Source: CAYMUL01 sp964393605 (GTDB lineage Bacteria; Bacteroidota; Ignavibacteria; Ignavibacteriales; Ignavibacteriaceae). From it: a DNA stretch of 64,000 nt. The notes beneath the pieces are model-generated. The model did no database searches. It worked only from the letters and a program-made list of their open reading frames with translations, and was not told where the DNA came from. The stretch's first letter is position 1. The number at the start of each line of letters is the position of its first letter. The stretch lies in assembly GCA_964393605.1 (NCBI GenBank), contig CAYMUL010000001.1:62001-126000 (forward strand). The letters are read 5' to 3'. A program made the translations under genes and the position numbers. Positions 18,073 to 26,943 of this stretch are shown here, piece by piece.

Positions 18073-19162
18073 GAATTTCGATCCTCAGAAATCTTTCTTT
18101 GTCGGGATTGAAAATAATAAAAAAAATTGTCGGAAAGTATGATTTCTTAATAACTGATTTACCATATTTTTTTCAGTGCAGTCCGAAATATAAAGTTCGC
18201 AAATTTACAATCTCACTTTTCAAGGTGAATTTCTAAGTTAGATGCGGTTGAAGCCAAATAATTTGGTTAATTGTATATCCGTTGGATAAATCCAACGGAA
18301 ATAAAATTTAGTATTTGCTGGTTAATTAAATGGGAACTTATCGAGATTGCCGGCAGCTTTAGTTCACCTAACGTTAGGTAATCTGACGGAGCGGGGAACG
18401 GTTAATGAATCTGCAGAAAAATTAATTCTCATCTCTGTCGAGATGGAAGAAAAATTTCAGTTTAAATTTTTTGATTTTTATTGTCTTCGAATGCTATTAA
18501 ATCTTAGTGTTGGAAAGGAATGACTTGAAGTTACTAAAACATAAAGAAATTCACATCCATGAGAAGAGAACATCCGCGAGGTAGTAAATTCCCACATGAA
18601 GCCAACTAAAAATTGAAAACCCAGAAGACAATTTGAAAGTAGCAGGTTTTTGCTTTTGCAACGCTGTTAGCTAATGAGTCAGCTTTAGAATGAACGACTT
18701 CCGATTCTATTAAATATATGGATACGGCAAAAAGCAAGAAAGATATATTTATAGAATCACTCATGCGTTTGGCTACAATAATTTATCAATCGAAATATTT
18801 CTATGTGTATTAACAACAATTTTTTACAGCAATTATTTATGACATTATTAATTGTTAATGATTCGCAACAAGGAGAATTCTTTCTTACAAGTTAGAATAG
18901 ATATTTTTTAAATCACCTATTACAATCAGTTAAATGATGAAATCGAATAGGAACAGAAATTGTTTTTTACTATTGATTCTGCTAATTAAAAAAATCTAAC
19001 TAAACGGTTAGATAAAATAATTTTTTAGAATTTACCTTATAAAATGTTGCTTTTCATCGCATTTGCGTCGATGATAATTAACACACTAAATAACGAAGGT
19101 TACTTGAAAACCAATTGCAGAATTTTATTAATTCTTATCTTAAAAGAAAGTAGAGATACAAA
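18073..19162. repeat. 1.1-kb gene-free spacer with hairpin repeats
   Basis: No credible coding frame was found. Three inverted repeats stand out: CCAAAT-A-ATTTGG at 18254-18266; TCCGTTGGAT-AA-ATCCAACGGA at 18278-18299 (perfect 10-bp arms); and the 14-bp palindrome ACCTAACGTTAGGT at 18366-18379. These look like remnants of short dispersed palindromic elements rather than a terminator for the flanking genes, which both point away. The promoters of the giant lipoprotein and of the BNR protein must also lie here. Confidence 0.6.
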
Positions 19163-21346
19163 ATGAAAAACAAGAAACTACAAAAAAATATTTTTGCATT
19201 AATCCTTCCAATCATATTTTTTGTAATCGTAAAAACGAATAATGCACAACCCGGCTGGTACTATCAAAGTAGCAGTGGTATCTCAGATATCTTTTTTGTA
19301 AATGAATTCATAGGTTATGCGGCAGGGCATGGACATGCAATTTATAAAACTCAAGATGGTGGTGATACCTGGGAAGGATTAAATACAAACATAGACTACA
19401 ATGAAAATTCGAACCTTGCCGGGGGATCAATATTCTTTATAAATAATCAGACCGGTTGGTATGTCGGGCAACAAAACTTGATACTAAAAACCGGAAATGG
19501 CGGATCTTCATGGACTAAACTTAATTCCGGCTTAAGTCTACTACCAAACCAATATGTTCATTTTAAAAATCTTTATTTTACGGATAGCAATAATGGGTGG
19601 GTTGTCGGTTACTCAGGTAGTACTTCCGGAGGAAATGTTCAAGGAGTGATTTTAAAAACAACTAACGGAGGCATGGACTGGACTTCTCAAATTTTTGGAA
19701 ATTCACTTCTCTCAGTTACATTTACTTCATCTCAAAAGGGTTGGATTGTCGGAAATGGAGGTTTAATTTTTGTAACAACAGATGGTGGAAATAATTGGAG
19801 TAATCAGTCAAGCGGCACTTCAAACCTTTTATACGATGTAGCATTTAAAAATGATGTAAGTGGAATTATTGTTGGAATTGCTAAAGTATTAGTAACAACA
19901 AACGGTGGTATAAATTGGACAGCAAAAAATATCACGAGTTCATCTTTATACTCTGTTGCATACTTAGAATCCGGAATTTGTTTTGCCGTAGGTGGCGGCA
20001 AACTTTATAAGAGCAGCGACAATGGAGATAACTGGTCAATCCAAAATGATAGTCTACCTTGGGGAACTGATCGTGTTTTCTTTTCATCATCATCAAAAGG
20101 ATGGTATAGTTCTTCTCAGGGAGAAGATCCTGGAATTGGAAAAACTACTGATGGTGGTGCGAGTTGGGTAAAGAAAACAGCAAACCGGGAAATTCAAAAA
20201 CTCTTTTTGTTGAAAGACCCTTTAAGAATTTGGGGGTTTCAATGGAAAGGGATACTTTATTCACCTAATGGACTGAGATGGAGATTTGTTGAAAATAATT
20301 TAATCTCTAATATGAAAGATATTTTTTTTAAAGATGAGAATAATGGCTGGATTGTCGGCGGCAATAACTTTACTAATAATATGATTAGAACTACAGACGG
20401 GGGAAATACTTGGGCACTTCAAAATAATAACGCGGTACAAAATTTTAATTCAATTTTCTTTGTGGATACATCATTCGGTTGGGCGGCTGGAACAAATGGC
20501 ACAGTCATACAAACTCTTGATGGAGGTCAGACATGGGGTTTGCAATCAACTCCGACTACTGCTCACTTAAGAAGCATTTCATTCGCGAATAGATTAGTCG
20601 GTTATACCGGGGGACGAGGAACCTACGGATCACATTGGGGAAAAAATGTAATCCTAAAAACTTATAATAGCGGGCTCTTGTGGAATGTCATTTATGAAGA
20701 TTCATTAAGCCAGGAGATTAGCAAAGTTTTTTGTCTGGATGAAAATACAATCTTCTTTTCAGCTTCGCAAAAAATCTATAAAAGTGTCGATGGGGGATTG
20801 AGTTGGAATATAATTTTCAATAAAGATGGTACTTACATAAATGATTTCAATTTCCCTGATGGGCTGAATGGCTGGGTGATATCTGGCTCATTTCTTTACA
20901 AATCAATTGATGGCGGCGCAACATGGCGTGAAAGTGCCCATTCTCAATCCGGTTCCTTCTATACTTCATTTGTTTTTCTTAATGCAGTGCGCGCATGGAC
21001 ATCTACTGGTACTTCCATTCTTTACACGGATAATGGTGGAATCTCATTTTTAGAGAGATTACCTGATGTAGATTCGAATGCAGAAAATTTTTTATTATTC
21101 CAAAACTATCCTAACCCTTTCAATCCAGCAACTACAATAAAATATCAGATTCCTATATCCGGCATTGTAACATTAAAAGTATATGACATACTCGGAAATG
21201 AAGTTGCATCATTGGTTAATGAGTATAAATCTCCCGGAAGTTATGAAGTTAATTGGAATGCGATAGGCTACTCTTCGGGAATCTACTTTTACAAACTATG
21301 TGCAGGTCATTTTAGTTCAACTAATAAATTTATTTTAATGAAATAA
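19163..21346 (+). CDS. Secreted YCF48/BNR-repeat protein with T9SS sorting domain
   Basis: 727 residues. A signal peptide (about 1-29, ending NNAQ) is followed by about a dozen repeats containing TxDGGxxW (for example TQDGGDTWEG, TTDGGNNWSN, TTNGGMDWTS), each with an upstream xGWxVG strand. This is the beta-propeller pattern of YCF48/photosynthesis-system-II-assembly-like and BNR proteins. The C-terminal about 85 residues, from LFQNYPNPFNPATTI to KFILMK, form a type A T9SS sorting domain, so the protein should be exported across the outer membrane and anchored or released there. No enzymatic residues are evident; propellers of this type in secreted cargo probably bind other molecules. Confidence 0.85.
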   Translation: MKNKKLQKNIFALILPIIFFVIVKTNNAQPGWYYQSSSGISDIFFVNEFIGYAAGHGHAIYKTQDGGDTWEGLNTNIDYNENSNLAGGSIFFINNQTGWYVGQQNLILKTGNGGSSWTKLNSGLSLLPNQYVHFKNLYFTDSNNGWVVGYSGSTSGGNVQGVILKTTNGGMDWTSQIFGNSLLSVTFTSSQKGWIVGNGGLIFVTTDGGNNWSNQSSGTSNLLYDVAFKNDVSGIIVGIAKVLVTTNGGINWTAKNITSSSLYSVAYLESGICFAVGGGKLYKSSDNGDNWSIQNDSLPWGTDRVFFSSSSKGWYSSSQGEDPGIGKTTDGGASWVKKTANREIQKLFLLKDPLRIWGFQWKGILYSPNGLRWRFVENNLISNMKDIFFKDENNGWIVGGNNFTNNMIRTTDGGNTWALQNNNAVQNFNSIFFVDTSFGWAAGTNGTVIQTLDGGQTWGLQSTPTTAHLRSISFANRLVGYTGGRGTYGSHWGKNVILKTYNSGLLWNVIYEDSLSQEISKVFCLDENTIFFSASQKIYKSVDGGLSWNIIFNKDGTYINDFNFPDGLNGWVISGSFLYKSIDGGATWRESAHSQSGSFYTSFVFLNAVRAWTSTGTSILYTDNGGISFLERLPDVDSNAENFLLFQNYPNPFNPATTIKYQIPISGIVTLKVYDILGNEVASLVNEYKSPGSYEVNWNAIGYSSGIYFYKLCAGHFSSTNKFILMK

Positions 21347-21716
21347 TACCGAATGATCAAAAATTTAATTGAAATATTCTTTTGATTAAAATTTCGCAAC
21401 GTAGTGTTGTTCATTGTGATTATTTATTTAGGACAACCAAATTTTATCCGCGTTAATCAATTGCATTGGTGGGTTTGTAATTCTTTGTGATAGAATGATA
21501 GGAATGCCTCGAAGATACCAAGCGTTACAAACAAGTTTTATTTTTAACCGTAAAGTTCGTCTAATAACGGAGAGAAATTTTTGATGTTGATTTATTATTT
21601 TCAAATGTTCATTCTCCATTCCCAATTCACCATTCTCCATTGTCCATTCTCCATTGTCCATTGTCCATTGTCAATTCTCAATTCCCCCCAGCATTAACCA
21701 TTTTTACAATCGTTTG
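21347..21716. repeat. Intergenic region with degenerate tandem ATTGTCCATTCTCC-type repeat
   Basis: Between the convergent genes, positions about 21600-21690 hold a run of 11-13-bp units such as CATTCTCCATTGTC and CATTGTCCATTG. A related composition recurs at 29285-29345 and 50130-50260. The open frame it creates on the minus strand (MDNGEWTMENGE...) is an artefact. No other feature seen. Confidence 0.6.
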
Positions 21717-23843
21717 TTACCGCAACAAAATCATCTTCTTTGTTTGAACAAAATCTCCGGCACGCAATTGATAAAAATAAATTCCACTTGGTAATTGATA
21801 ATTGAATCCCGATGCATCGGGAAATAATTGATAATTATGGTAGCCTGCTTCTTTGAATTCGTTATCTATCAATGTTGCAATTTCATTTCCTAGTACATCA
21901 AATATTTTTAACACAACATTGCTGGACGCTGACAGCTGATAGCTGATGACTGTGGATGGATTAAACGGATTTGGATAATTCTGATGAAGTTGAAACGAGT
22001 TAATTTGTGATTCACCTTCTCTCACTTCTACAGGGCGATTGAAAAACGAAATCACTTTTTCAAGAAAAGAATTCCTTTTTGATTCGGGATAAATAGTTTC
22101 AAACGGAAAACCGACACACACTATTTTTCCCGCACTACTTCCGCCGGGGAAATTTCCTTCGTAATAAACTCCGGCAAATTGATTTGTTAGATTAGAATAT
22201 TTCAAACAATTCGTTCCGCCGTTGATTCCGTTAATAACATCGGGGTAGCGGATGTTAATCGTGCCTTGAGTTCCATTATCAAAATTTACGTTCCCGATTC
22301 CGTCAAAAATATTTCCGGTAATTGCTTCGGCTTGGTAGTAGATGCCGGCTTGTCCGTTCGGCGCATCGTTCGTGTATTGTGATTTCAAATAGTTATGAAT
22401 AAAATCTTTATCTGAAGTTCCCCCTTTATAATCAAGGTCCCAAGCAATCTCCGCACCCGAAACAAAAAGTTTGCCGCCATTTTGTAAAAATGTTTTTATC
22501 AATCCCTGCTCAACCGAACTGAAGGTTTCATCGACGGTGCTTTCTTCTCCAAGTATGTAATCTACCATTGAAAAATTTTGTAGCGAGACAAGATTTTGAA
22601 TGACCGCATCATTTGTCGCTGAAGAAAATGAATATCCGTTTTGCTTAAATGCATTACCGTGTTGTCGAATAAAATTAAGAGTGTTGCCGGTAGAAGCGCG
22701 GTCGAATCCGTTCACAATTAAAACTTGCGGCGCGGTTGCAGAGGGAATTCCCCCCAACACTTCAGATAGCACAGAGTATCCCGAGGAACTTAATGCGCGA
22801 AGTTTAAAAAAAAAGATTGAGTCGGTTGCTAAACCATTTAATGTTAAAGTATCCGCAAATTCAGAAGTTGAGTCAGTAAAAAAAATTCCGTCTCTATCGT
22901 AGAATGCTTTGAATGTCGTACCTGTTGTCGGCTTCGCAATGATCTTCAAACTTGTTGAGCTGTTCCAAACAACAGAATAGTTTGTAGGCGTAGGCGTAAC
23001 CGTGCCTGATAAAGTGTAATACGGTTTTAATATAGTTCCTTCATCGCTTGTTAAAACCGAGAGTATGGGATCGGCTAAAAGTTGTGCGAATGATTTGGAA
23101 ACTCCGTCAACGATAACAGAATCGAGCACAAACCGTATGCCGTGGCTGTAATCGGCATAAGTTTCTTCGTGTCCGTTATAAACCGGTTGAATCGGTTGTC
23201 CGTTCAATTGATGCCAACCGTAAATAACAACAGGCTTCGGAACGTTTGGATTTAAGTTTTGATAAATTCGATTTGAGATGATTACATCTTTTTTAGTTCC
23301 GCCAACAATCGTTCCAAGTGGATATTGATTTAACAAAGGGAAGCGTAATGTTTTTACCGAATCATTGTGTTGTGCAAAAACGGGAACGGTAATCATTTGT
23401 CCCGATGGCGGAATCGGTTGCGGTCTCAATTTACAAGGTGCGGTGGAGTAAATTTGATCCACCATTTTTTTTGTCGGCAGAGTGCAATGAAGCGCGTTGC
23501 AAATTCTCTGCGCAAGCAAGGGAGACATCGGCATCAGGAAATAATTGGAGTCTGAACCGATAGCAAGATATTCAGGAATTACAAAATATGTTGCAGTATG
23601 GTTACTACCGCCGATACTTGTTATTGTTGTAACACTTTTTAACTGCCGCAAAAAATCGGGAATGTTTCCGCTTATAACCTGGTTATAAATCTCCTCTTCG
23701 CGTTGGTCTCGCGGCATACTCCAAATTAAAGTTGCAAAAGCAGAACCTGATAGCGCGGTTGATGGACGGGGCGGTAGCGGCAAATTTTGCGCAATTACGT
23801 TCCCCGAAAAAATAAAATATATTAACAGCAGAAGTTTTTTCAT
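21717..23843 (-). CDS. Secreted multidomain protein with T9SS sorting domain
   Basis: 708 residues. A signal peptide (1-18, ending NVIAQ) is followed by about 230 residues that I do not recognise as a named family; they contain YFVIPEYLAIGSD, an MPMSPLLAQRI segment and YGWHQLNGQPIQPVYNGHEE, the last with several His/Glu that could be catalytic. A FnIII-like region follows (about 270-370), then a domain beginning QVLIVNGFDRAST with a Rossmann-like GGKLFVSGAEIAWDLD, resembling modules in Bacteroidetes secreted hydrolases. The T9SS domain (HQNYPNPFNPSTVISYQL onward) contains an extra NYQLFPDASGFNYQL stretch compared with ordinary domains. An 83-bp part of it is 79/83 identical to the next gene's sorting domain. 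It is last in a minus-strand series of cargo genes. Confidence 0.75.
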   Translation of the reverse strand: MKKLLLLIYFIFSGNVIAQNLPLPPRPSTALSGSAFATLIWSMPRDQREEEIYNQVISGNIPDFLRQLKSVTTITSIGGSNHTATYFVIPEYLAIGSDSNYFLMPMSPLLAQRICNALHCTLPTKKMVDQIYSTAPCKLRPQPIPPSGQMITVPVFAQHNDSVKTLRFPLLNQYPLGTIVGGTKKDVIISNRIYQNLNPNVPKPVVIYGWHQLNGQPIQPVYNGHEETYADYSHGIRFVLDSVIVDGVSKSFAQLLADPILSVLTSDEGTILKPYYTLSGTVTPTPTNYSVVWNSSTSLKIIAKPTTGTTFKAFYDRDGIFFTDSTSEFADTLTLNGLATDSIFFFKLRALSSSGYSVLSEVLGGIPSATAPQVLIVNGFDRASTGNTLNFIRQHGNAFKQNGYSFSSATNDAVIQNLVSLQNFSMVDYILGEESTVDETFSSVEQGLIKTFLQNGGKLFVSGAEIAWDLDYKGGTSDKDFIHNYLKSQYTNDAPNGQAGIYYQAEAITGNIFDGIGNVNFDNGTQGTINIRYPDVINGINGGTNCLKYSNLTNQFAGVYYEGNFPGGSSAGKIVCVGFPFETIYPESKRNSFLEKVISFFNRPVEVREGESQINSFQLHQNYPNPFNPSTVISYQLSASSNVVLKIFDVLGNEIATLIDNEFKEAGYHNYQLFPDASGFNYQLPSGIYFYQLRAGDFVQTKKMILLR

Positions 23844-24026
23844 GATTTAGAATTTCAATTATATCAATTTTCGTTTCACGTAAAATTACAAAAAGTAGTT
23901 GAATAAAAAATCGATTCTAAATTCGGTAAGCGGTCAGCACTATAAGTTGTTTGTTTATGTTGACAAAAAAATTTTTGTTAAAAATCCCTTCCAATTCATT
24001 TCATGTTTCGAAATTGAAAATATTAT

Positions 24027-24788
24027 TTATCTTAAAAGTAGCATCTTCCTCATTTGTACAAACTCTCCGGCTTGCAAACGATAAAAATATACTCCTGTTG
24101 TTAATTGATAATTATTAATTCTTAATTGATAAATGTAGTAGCCTGCTTCTTTGAATTCGTTATCAATCAATGTTGCAATTTCATTTCCAAGTACATCAAA
24201 TATTTTTAGTACAACATTGCTCGGCACTGAAAGTTGATAACTGATTACTGTGGATGGGTTAAATGGATTAGGATAGTTTTGACTCAATAGAAATTCTGTC
24301 GGTGCAGTTATTTCAACTTCTATTTCATTGCTGTATTCAAATCTTCCGTCGGTATCAATTTGCTTTAATCGGTAGAGATTTTTTCCGCGTATCGGTTTAA
24401 CATCTTTAAATGAATATTCTTTTAATGAATTAGAATTACCGTGCCCTTCAACAAAACCTATAATCTCCCATTCGTTTGAATGCTGACCGCTGATTACCGT
24501 TCGCTGTATATCAAATCCATAGTTATTTACTTCAGTGGCTGTTTGCCATGTAAGAGTTACCGAATTGCCATCAGCCCTCGAAGTGAAAGAGATGAGCTCA
24601 ACCGGAAGAGGTGAATTGCACTGCGTCCCGTCGCCCGAATAACTCCCGTTTATCGTAATTGTATTTGCACAAATATCAGCCGAACCGGTAACTGCTATTG
24701 TTGTACCGCTTTCAAAAACAATACTGCTACTTTGGCTGCAAAGTGTAATTGTAAATATTGCGTTTAAAATTAGCAATCTTGTTTTCAT
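24027..24788 (-). CDS. Small T9SS-sorted protein, partner of S74 protein (copy 2)
   Basis: 253 residues: signal peptide (about 1-18), a short beta-rich segment (TINGSYSGDGTQC), one FnIII-like domain of the PVELISFTSRADGNSVTLTWQTATEVNN type, and a sorting domain starting SQNYPNPFNPSTVISYQL and ending MRKMLLLR. It overlaps the upstream S74 gene by 4 bp (ATGA), so synthesis is coupled. A paralogous pair with the same overlap lies immediately upstream, indicating duplication of the two-gene unit. The sorting domain includes LRINNYQLTTG, encoded by an AT-rich motif like the intergenic repeats nearby. Likely a surface-anchored partner of the S74 fibre; inferred from gene order. Confidence 0.75.
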   Translation of the reverse strand: MKTRLLILNAIFTITLCSQSSSIVFESGTTIAVTGSADICANTITINGSYSGDGTQCNSPLPVELISFTSRADGNSVTLTWQTATEVNNYGFDIQRTVISGQHSNEWEIIGFVEGHGNSNSLKEYSFKDVKPIRGKNLYRLKQIDTDGRFEYSNEIEVEITAPTEFLLSQNYPNPFNPSTVISYQLSVPSNVVLKIFDVLGNEIATLIDNEFKEAGYYIYQLRINNYQLTTGVYFYRLQAGEFVQMRKMLLLR

Positions 24789-26116
24789 TTCACTTCACTT
24801 AAAGTTACATTCTGATTTTTATTGTTGTTCAATTTAAGAATAGCAAGTTCACGAACAAGTATTTCCTGAATCTGCTCGAGCTTTGCTAATTTTTCTTTCA
24901 GTTCACCATTCTCATTTTTCAAATCTGTTATCTGTTTTTCATTTTCAATTTTTAATTCTTCATTTTTAATGCGCAGTTCTTGAATAGCTTTTATCATTGG
25001 AGAAAGTAAATCGTTGTAGCGTAGTTGATAATAGCCGTTATCATCAATTGTCAACATTCCAACGTTTTCAATGTTGAATTCTTTCAAAGCAGCTTCAATA
25101 TCTTGTGCAATTAATCCAAATTCTGTTCTCTGTTTTTCATCATTATTTCTTGTGTAAGAAACGGGATTAAGTTTAGAAATGAAATCGAGTCCGAGTGAAG
25201 AAGTTTGAATATTATCTTTCCATCTTCTGTCGGAAGTAATAGTCCACGCAACTTGTACGCCCGCATAAGTTATGTCAGTATTGCCAATACGAACCTGATT
25301 GCTTGATGTGCCAACGGGTACCTGAGCATTATTACCGATGGCAATGTTATTACTTCCTGAACTAATACCCGTGCCTGCATCAACACCAAAAGCCGAGTTA
25401 TTGCTTCCTGTACAATAGAAAAGAGAATTGTATCCAAAAGCTGAATTCTTTTCGCCCGATTGATTTCCCTGAAGAGTATAATATCCGAAAGCTGAATTTT
25501 TATTTCCGGTTGTATTACCAATCATTGATTGGTAGCCGAATGCTGAATTATGATTGCCGGTTGTGTTTGAGTACATCGATTGAACACCGAACGCAGAATT
25601 ATAACTCCCCTCGGTATTTGCGGGAAGAGATTGAACTCCTAAAGTTGAATTATTACTTCCGGTCGTATTCACCGGTAATGAATAATAACCCATTGCAGAG
25701 TTGCGCTCTCCGGTTGTATTGAGTTTTAGTACATCAACACCGAAAGCGGAATTTGATTCGCCGGAAGTAAGTGCATTCAATGTGTAATACCCGACTGCGG
25801 TATTGTAACCGGAAGTCATAGTAAAATTGCCGGAGTTAATTCCCATAAACGTATTTCGTCCCGACGCAGTTTGAAAGTCATGAATAAATCTATCACTGCT
25901 CTTATAAATTACTCCAACCGTTGATCCGGTTGTAACAGGCAATGTAAAACTTTTATTCAAGCTGAGGTATCCTGTAGATTGGCTAAGACTTAAAAAAGTA
26001 TTTGAATTATCCTTTATTGAAAACGTGCCGGAAGAACCAAGCGTGTTAGTAATATCTTGAGCATTGCCGGTAACGCTCGGCAGGAGAAAAATAATTGAAA
26101 AAATAAAATTGCGCAT
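24785..26116 (-). CDS. Peptidase-S74 (intramolecular chaperone) fibre protein, copy 2
   Basis: 443 residues. A signal peptide (1-19, cut after GNA or NAQ) is followed by about ten 17-residue repeats of the form NSAFGYxSLxxNTTGxx (residues about 105-255), predicted to build a trimeric beta-solenoid. A conserved segment ending VAWTI precedes the S74 domain, which begins at Ser295 with Lys300 five residues later (SDRRWK), the Ser/Lys dyad used for self-cleavage in phage endosialidase chaperones. FGLIAQDIE and LLSPMIKAIQEL fit the family. The C-terminus is a long coiled coil (about 380-435). There is no sorting domain; the coupled downstream gene encodes one. Confidence 0.85.
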   Translation of the reverse strand: MRNFIFSIIFLLPSVTGNAQDITNTLGSSGTFSIKDNSNTFLSLSQSTGYLSLNKSFTLPVTTGSTVGVIYKSSDRFIHDFQTASGRNTFMGINSGNFTMTSGYNTAVGYYTLNALTSGESNSAFGVDVLKLNTTGERNSAMGYYSLPVNTTGSNNSTLGVQSLPANTEGSYNSAFGVQSMYSNTTGNHNSAFGYQSMIGNTTGNKNSAFGYYTLQGNQSGEKNSAFGYNSLFYCTGSNNSAFGVDAGTGISSGSNNIAIGNNAQVPVGTSSNQVRIGNTDITYAGVQVAWTITSDRRWKDNIQTSSLGLDFISKLNPVSYTRNNDEKQRTEFGLIAQDIEAALKEFNIENVGMLTIDDNGYYQLRYNDLLSPMIKAIQELRIKNEELKIENEKQITDLKNENGELKEKLAKLEQIQEILVRELAILKLNNNKNQNVTLSEVK

Positions 26117-26202
26117 AGCGTATTCCTTGTATTGTTAAATAAATGCTTTATAAAGTTCGAACTACAAGCAAAGTCAGATTAAATTATAACCTAATCCAAA
26201 TT

Positions 26203-26943
26203 CTATTTGAGCAGAATAAATTTTTTCGTTTCGAAGAAATTGCCTGCGGTGAATCGATAGTAATAAACGCCGGAAGTATATTTGCTTCCGTCAAACGCGA
26301 CGTTGAAACTTCCCGCTGTTTTTTCTTCGTGAACGAGAGTAACAATCTCGTTTCCTAAGGCATCATAAATCTTTAACATAACAAAACAGTTAATCGGTAC
26401 TTGATAATTAATTACCGTAATCGGGTTAAATGGATTAGGATAGTTTTGCAACAATGCAAATTCTGTTGGTAATTCTATCTCAACTTCAAGCTGGTTTGAA
26501 TAAGTAAAACTTCCATCATGATCTATTTGCTTTAATCTGTACAAATATTTTCCGTAGGAAACATTCCTATCTTCGAGGGAATAGGATTGCGGTTCGGATG
26601 TAGTTCCGCTACCTTCAACAAAACCGATGTTAACCCATTCATGCGGAATAGTTTTAAAGTTTGCCCGTTCAATTTCAAATCCTGCATTATTTGTTTCGGT
26701 TGCCGTTTCCCAGATAAGTGTAATACTATTTCCATTTATTTTGGTAGAGAATGAAACCAATTCAACCGGAATGGGTGTACCATTAATAGTTCCGTTGCCC
26801 GTTAGAGTTCCATTCATTACAACAGAATCAACATTAACATTTGTTCCGAACTCAAGTATCAACTGTGTCCCGGAGTCAAATATCATCATGCTCTGGCATA
26901 ATGTTAAGATATTAACTATGGAGATGAAGAAAATCGTTTTCAT
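26203..26943 (-). CDS. Small T9SS-sorted protein, partner of S74 protein (copy 1)
   Basis: 246 residues, paralogous to the 24027-24788 product along its length. It has a signal peptide, a beta-rich N-terminal segment (SGTQLILEFGTNV), an FnIII-like domain (PVELVSFSTKINGNSITLIW) and the sorting domain LLQNYPNPFNPITVINYQ ... KKFILLK. Its ATG overlaps the stop of the longer S74 gene by 4 bp. The two copies have clearly diverged in sequence, so the duplication is not recent, whereas the gene order and overlap have been kept, which argues that the two proteins work together. Confidence 0.75.
   Translation of the reverse strand: MKTIFFISIVNILTLCQSMMIFDSGTQLILEFGTNVNVDSVVMNGTLTGNGTINGTPIPVELVSFSTKINGNSITLIWETATETNNAGFEIERANFKTIPHEWVNIGFVEGSGTTSEPQSYSLEDRNVSYGKYLYRLKQIDHDGSFTYSNQLEVEIELPTEFALLQNYPNPFNPITVINYQVPINCFVMLKIYDALGNEIVTLVHEEKTAGSFNVAFDGSKYTSGVYYYRFTAGNFFETKKFILLK

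Noticed and set aside
21428..21661. Minus-strand frame encoding MDNGEWTMENGE-type peptide
   Set aside because: It is a translation of the degenerate ATTCTCCATTGTCC tandem repeat, has no homology signal and no ribosome-binding site.
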